In this document: positions 7,449 through 8,764 of the stretch, piece after piece | How positions within the stretch are numbered: position 1 is the stretch's first letter | How the letters are laid out: every line of letters begins with the position of its first letter | Source: an uncultured bacterium | Lineage (GTDB): Bacteria; Bacillota; Clostridia; Lachnospirales; Lachnospiraceae | Assembly (NCBI GenBank): GCA_937893485.1 | Contig: CALBJL010000202.1 | Coordinates: 1 to 8,764 of the forward strand | Direction: 5' to 3' | DNA length: 8,764 nt | Program-made: the position numbers and the translations under genes | Notes under the pieces: model-generated | What the model was told of the DNA's origin: nothing | Database searches by the model: none | Seen by the model: the letters and a program-made list of their open reading frames with translations, nothing else

Positions 7449-7525
7449 CCTTCCTTTTTGATTGCTTCAACAACCGACGTTCCTAGTATATATATTCCGT
7501 GCTTTTGACAAATTTCCTTTTTCAT
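7445..7525 (-). CDS. Possible small ORF of 26 codons overlapping the dgt start
   Basis: An ATG at 7525 opens 26 codons that end in TGA, sharing the bases ATGA with the first dgt ATG. The peptide starts MKKEICQKHG and ends EAIKKEG; it has no signal peptide, no membrane segment and no family I recognise. The only upstream site is GGGGGA, 9 bases from the ATG and a poor Shine-Dalgarno match. The ORF overlaps the candidate dgt promoter at 7485-7511; if that promoter is the main one, this ORF would not be transcribed whole. It could be a leader peptide or chance; I lean to chance. Confidence 0.2.
   Translation of the reverse strand: MKKEICQKHGIYILGTSVVEAIKKEG
7485..7511 (-). promoter_or_regulatory. 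Candidate sigma-A promoter for the dgt-dnaG-rpoD cluster
   Basis: On the minus strand TTGTCA (7511-7506, 5 of 6) and TATACT (7490-7485, 5 of 6) are separated by 15 bp, within an AT-rich stretch. Both hexamers are good but the spacing is short of the preferred 16-18 bp. Transcription would start near 7478 and give a leader of about 30-40 bases before dgt. It is the only reasonable promoter I see between the aldo/keto reductase and dgt. Confidence 0.35.
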
Positions 7526-7549
7526 TTAAAAAATTCCCCCAATTACCGC

Positions 7550-8731
7550 TCAATATTTGTAAATTTTATCTGCGACGAACTTCGCAACCTGATAAACCGG
7601 ACTCTCCATCCGTCGTTTCACGTTCTTTAATTCCTCGCGGATGTGTATCTGCTGCGGACAGTGTTTCTCACATTTTCCGCAACCGACACATTTCGATGCC
7701 ACCGTCTTGTCCTGCCGGAGTGTCGTACACATGAAATACGCCGCCATTCCGCCAAACCAGCTATCCGTGTAGCTGCGGTTGTACGCCTGAAAACAGGTCG
7801 GAATGTCCACGCCCTGCGGACAGGGCATACAATAGCCGCATCCCGTACACCCGACCTTGACACTTCGGTTGATCTCTGTCTTGACACGCTCAAACACTGC
7901 AAGCTCCTGCGCACTCATCGCATGTGCGCGTGCATCGGATGCGATCCGGCAGTTTTCCTCTACCTGTGCGACATCGTTCATGCCTGATAAAATCACGTTC
8001 ACCTGCTCATGATTCCAGATCCAGCGCAAGCCCCACTCCGCAGGACTCCGGCTGGCATCTGCCGCCGCGAATTCCTTTTTGGCAGCCTCCGGAAGCTGGT
8101 TCACAAGCCTGCCGCCCCGCAGCGGCTCCATGATGATGACCGGAATTCCCTTTTCATGTGCATAATTCAGACCCTCGATACCTGCCTGTGTATACTCATC
8201 CATATAGTTATACTGGATCTGGCAGAAATCCCAGTCGTACGCGTCGATCAGCTCTTTAAACTTCGCCGATCCTCCGTGAAAAGAAAATCCGATATTTCTG
8301 ATCGCGCCGGATGCCTTTTTCTCACTGATCCACTCCCGGATGCCGAGCTCCGTGAGGCGCTGCCATGTCGCCGGATCATTTAACATATGCATCAGATAAT
8401 AATCAATGTAACCGGTCTGCAGGCGCTCCAATTCTTCCGCAAAGTAGCGCTCCATGTCCTCGATCTTCTTAATATAGTAATGCGGCAGCTTTGTGGCGAT
8501 CTTTATGCGGTCGCGACAGCCGTATTTTGCAAGAAATTTTCCGAGGCACACCTCACTGCCTCCGTAGGTGTATGCCGTATCGAAATAATTGACACCGCGC
8601 TCCACCGCCAGTGCCATCTCTTTTTCTGCCTTCTCCTGATCGATCGCCGTGCCTTTTTTCGTATAGCGCAGGCAGCCGTAACCGAGGATCGAGAGCTGAT
8701 CCCCATTTTTTTGATTGGTACGATATTGCAT
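7550..8731 (-). CDS. Aldo/keto reductase with C-terminal two-[4Fe-4S] ferredoxin domain
   Basis: This is a 393-aa predicted cytoplasmic oxidoreductase. Residues 1-280 form an aldo/keto reductase TIM barrel with the catalytic tetrad visible: D51 and Y56 in YFDTAYTYGGSE, K81 in IATKLP, and H115 in YYLMHML. GAIRNIGFSFHG (142-153) is also typical. The C-terminal part carries two ferredoxin-like cluster motifs: C295, C298, C301 and C304 in CTGCGYCMPCP, and C348, C351, C354 and C358 in CVGCGKCEKHCP. This class is common in anaerobic Clostridia. Its substrate is unknown, and whether electrons come from NAD(P)H, ferredoxin or both cannot be read from the sequence. An AAAGGAG site stands 7 bases before the ATG. 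It is separated by about 100 bp from dgt, so it is probably a neighbour rather than a functional partner. No clear terminator follows its TGA. Confidence 0.92.
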   Translation of the reverse strand: MQYRTNQKNGDQLSILGYGCLRYTKKGTAIDQEKAEKEMALAVERGVNYFDTAYTYGGSEVCLGKFLAKYGCRDRIKIATKLPHYYIKKIEDMERYFAEELERLQTGYIDYYLMHMLNDPATWQRLTELGIREWISEKKASGAIRNIGFSFHGGSAKFKELIDAYDWDFCQIQYNYMDEYTQAGIEGLNYAHEKGIPVIIMEPLRGGRLVNQLPEAAKKEFAAADASRSPAEWGLRWIWNHEQVNVILSGMNDVAQVEENCRIASDARAHAMSAQELAVFERVKTEINRSVKVGCTGCGYCMPCPQGVDIPTCFQAYNRSYTDSWFGGMAAYFMCTTLRQDKTVASKCVGCGKCEKHCPQQIHIREELKNVKRRMESPVYQVAKFVADKIYKY

Positions 8732-8738
8732 ATGAGAT

Positions 8739-8745
8739 CTCCTTT
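8739..8745 (-). promoter_or_regulatory. Ribosome binding site of the aldo/keto reductase gene
   Basis: AAAGGAG on the minus strand lies 7 bases before the ATG at 8731, a near-ideal Shine-Dalgarno spacing that supports this start. Only 19 further bases remain before the window edge, so no promoter can be assessed. Confidence 0.75.
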
Positions 8746-8764
8746 AAACATGATTACATAGAAA

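Noticed and set aside
6977..7486. Plus-strand open frame of 169 codons opposite dgt
   Set aside because: It lies antisense to an unmistakable HD-domain gene, its product is low in recognisable motifs and rich in Arg, Pro, Ser and His as GC-biased shadow frames are, and no ribosome binding site supports it.
7526..7549. Possible intrinsic terminator after the aldo/keto reductase (AATT, GGGGG, AATT, then T-run)
   Set aside because: The stem would be only 4 A-T pairs with a 5-G loop, far too weak for an intrinsic terminator despite the following T's.
8009..8383. Plus-strand open frame of 124 codons opposite the aldo/keto reductase
   Set aside because: It is a shadow of a gene with intact catalytic and Fe-S motifs; no independent signal supports it.
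1..8764. CRISPR arrays, tRNA genes, riboswitches, insertion sequences, phage or defence genes
   Set aside because: I saw no spaced direct repeats, tRNA cloverleaf motifs, transposase frames, terminal inverted repeats or defence-type domains; coding density is filled by housekeeping genes with no long gene-free stretch.

Overview
This window is a housekeeping block from the chromosome of a low- to mid-GC Gram-positive bacterium, most likely a Clostridia member of the Lachnospiraceae type. Three things support this. The protein signatures are clostridial: a dGTPase with the MTIRE-type start, a short sigma-A with an acidic linker, and a TGS-uridine-kinase fusion. The gene order sigA-trmK-Nif3/YqfO is the order known from Firmicutes, for example Bacillus subtilis sigA-(cccA)-trmK-yqfO. 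Ribosome binding sites are purine rich and promoter hexamers are of the sigma-A class. Base composition looks near 50% GC by eye. Genus-level placement cannot be supported from the sequence alone.

Everything recognisable lies on the minus strand, so the window reads from right to left. It opens with an Fe-S aldo/keto reductase (8731-7550). About 100 bp follow, holding a possible promoter and a possible 26-codon small ORF. Next comes a tight series: dgt dGTPase (7448-6429), 1 bp, dnaG primase (6427-4667), 73 bp, rpoD/sigA (4593-3436), 1 bp, trmK tRNA methyltransferase (3434-2694), 1-base overlap, Nif3-family metal protein (2694-1909), 35 bp, and a TGS-domain P-loop nucleoside kinase (1873-221). 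After about 90 bp with no visible terminator, a strong sigma-A promoter starts the RNase P RNA gene (rnpB). Only the 5' part of rnpB lies inside the window, which cuts it at base 1.

The operon-like block resembles the classical 'macromolecular synthesis' operon, with replication primase next to the principal sigma factor, but no rpsU is present here. A dNTP-hydrolysing enzyme stands directly upstream of the primase, and tRNA modification, a Nif3 protein and a nucleoside kinase follow sigma-A. The genes therefore link nucleotide pools, replication initiation, transcription and tRNA processing.

I found no phage, transposon, CRISPR, toxin-antitoxin or defence system, and no clear evidence of an undescribed system. 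The most interesting signals are two. The kinase carries a threonyl-tRNA-synthetase-like editing domain in which, by my alignment from memory, all four metal/editing residues are replaced. A short ORF is coupled by ATGA to dgt and overlaps a candidate promoter.
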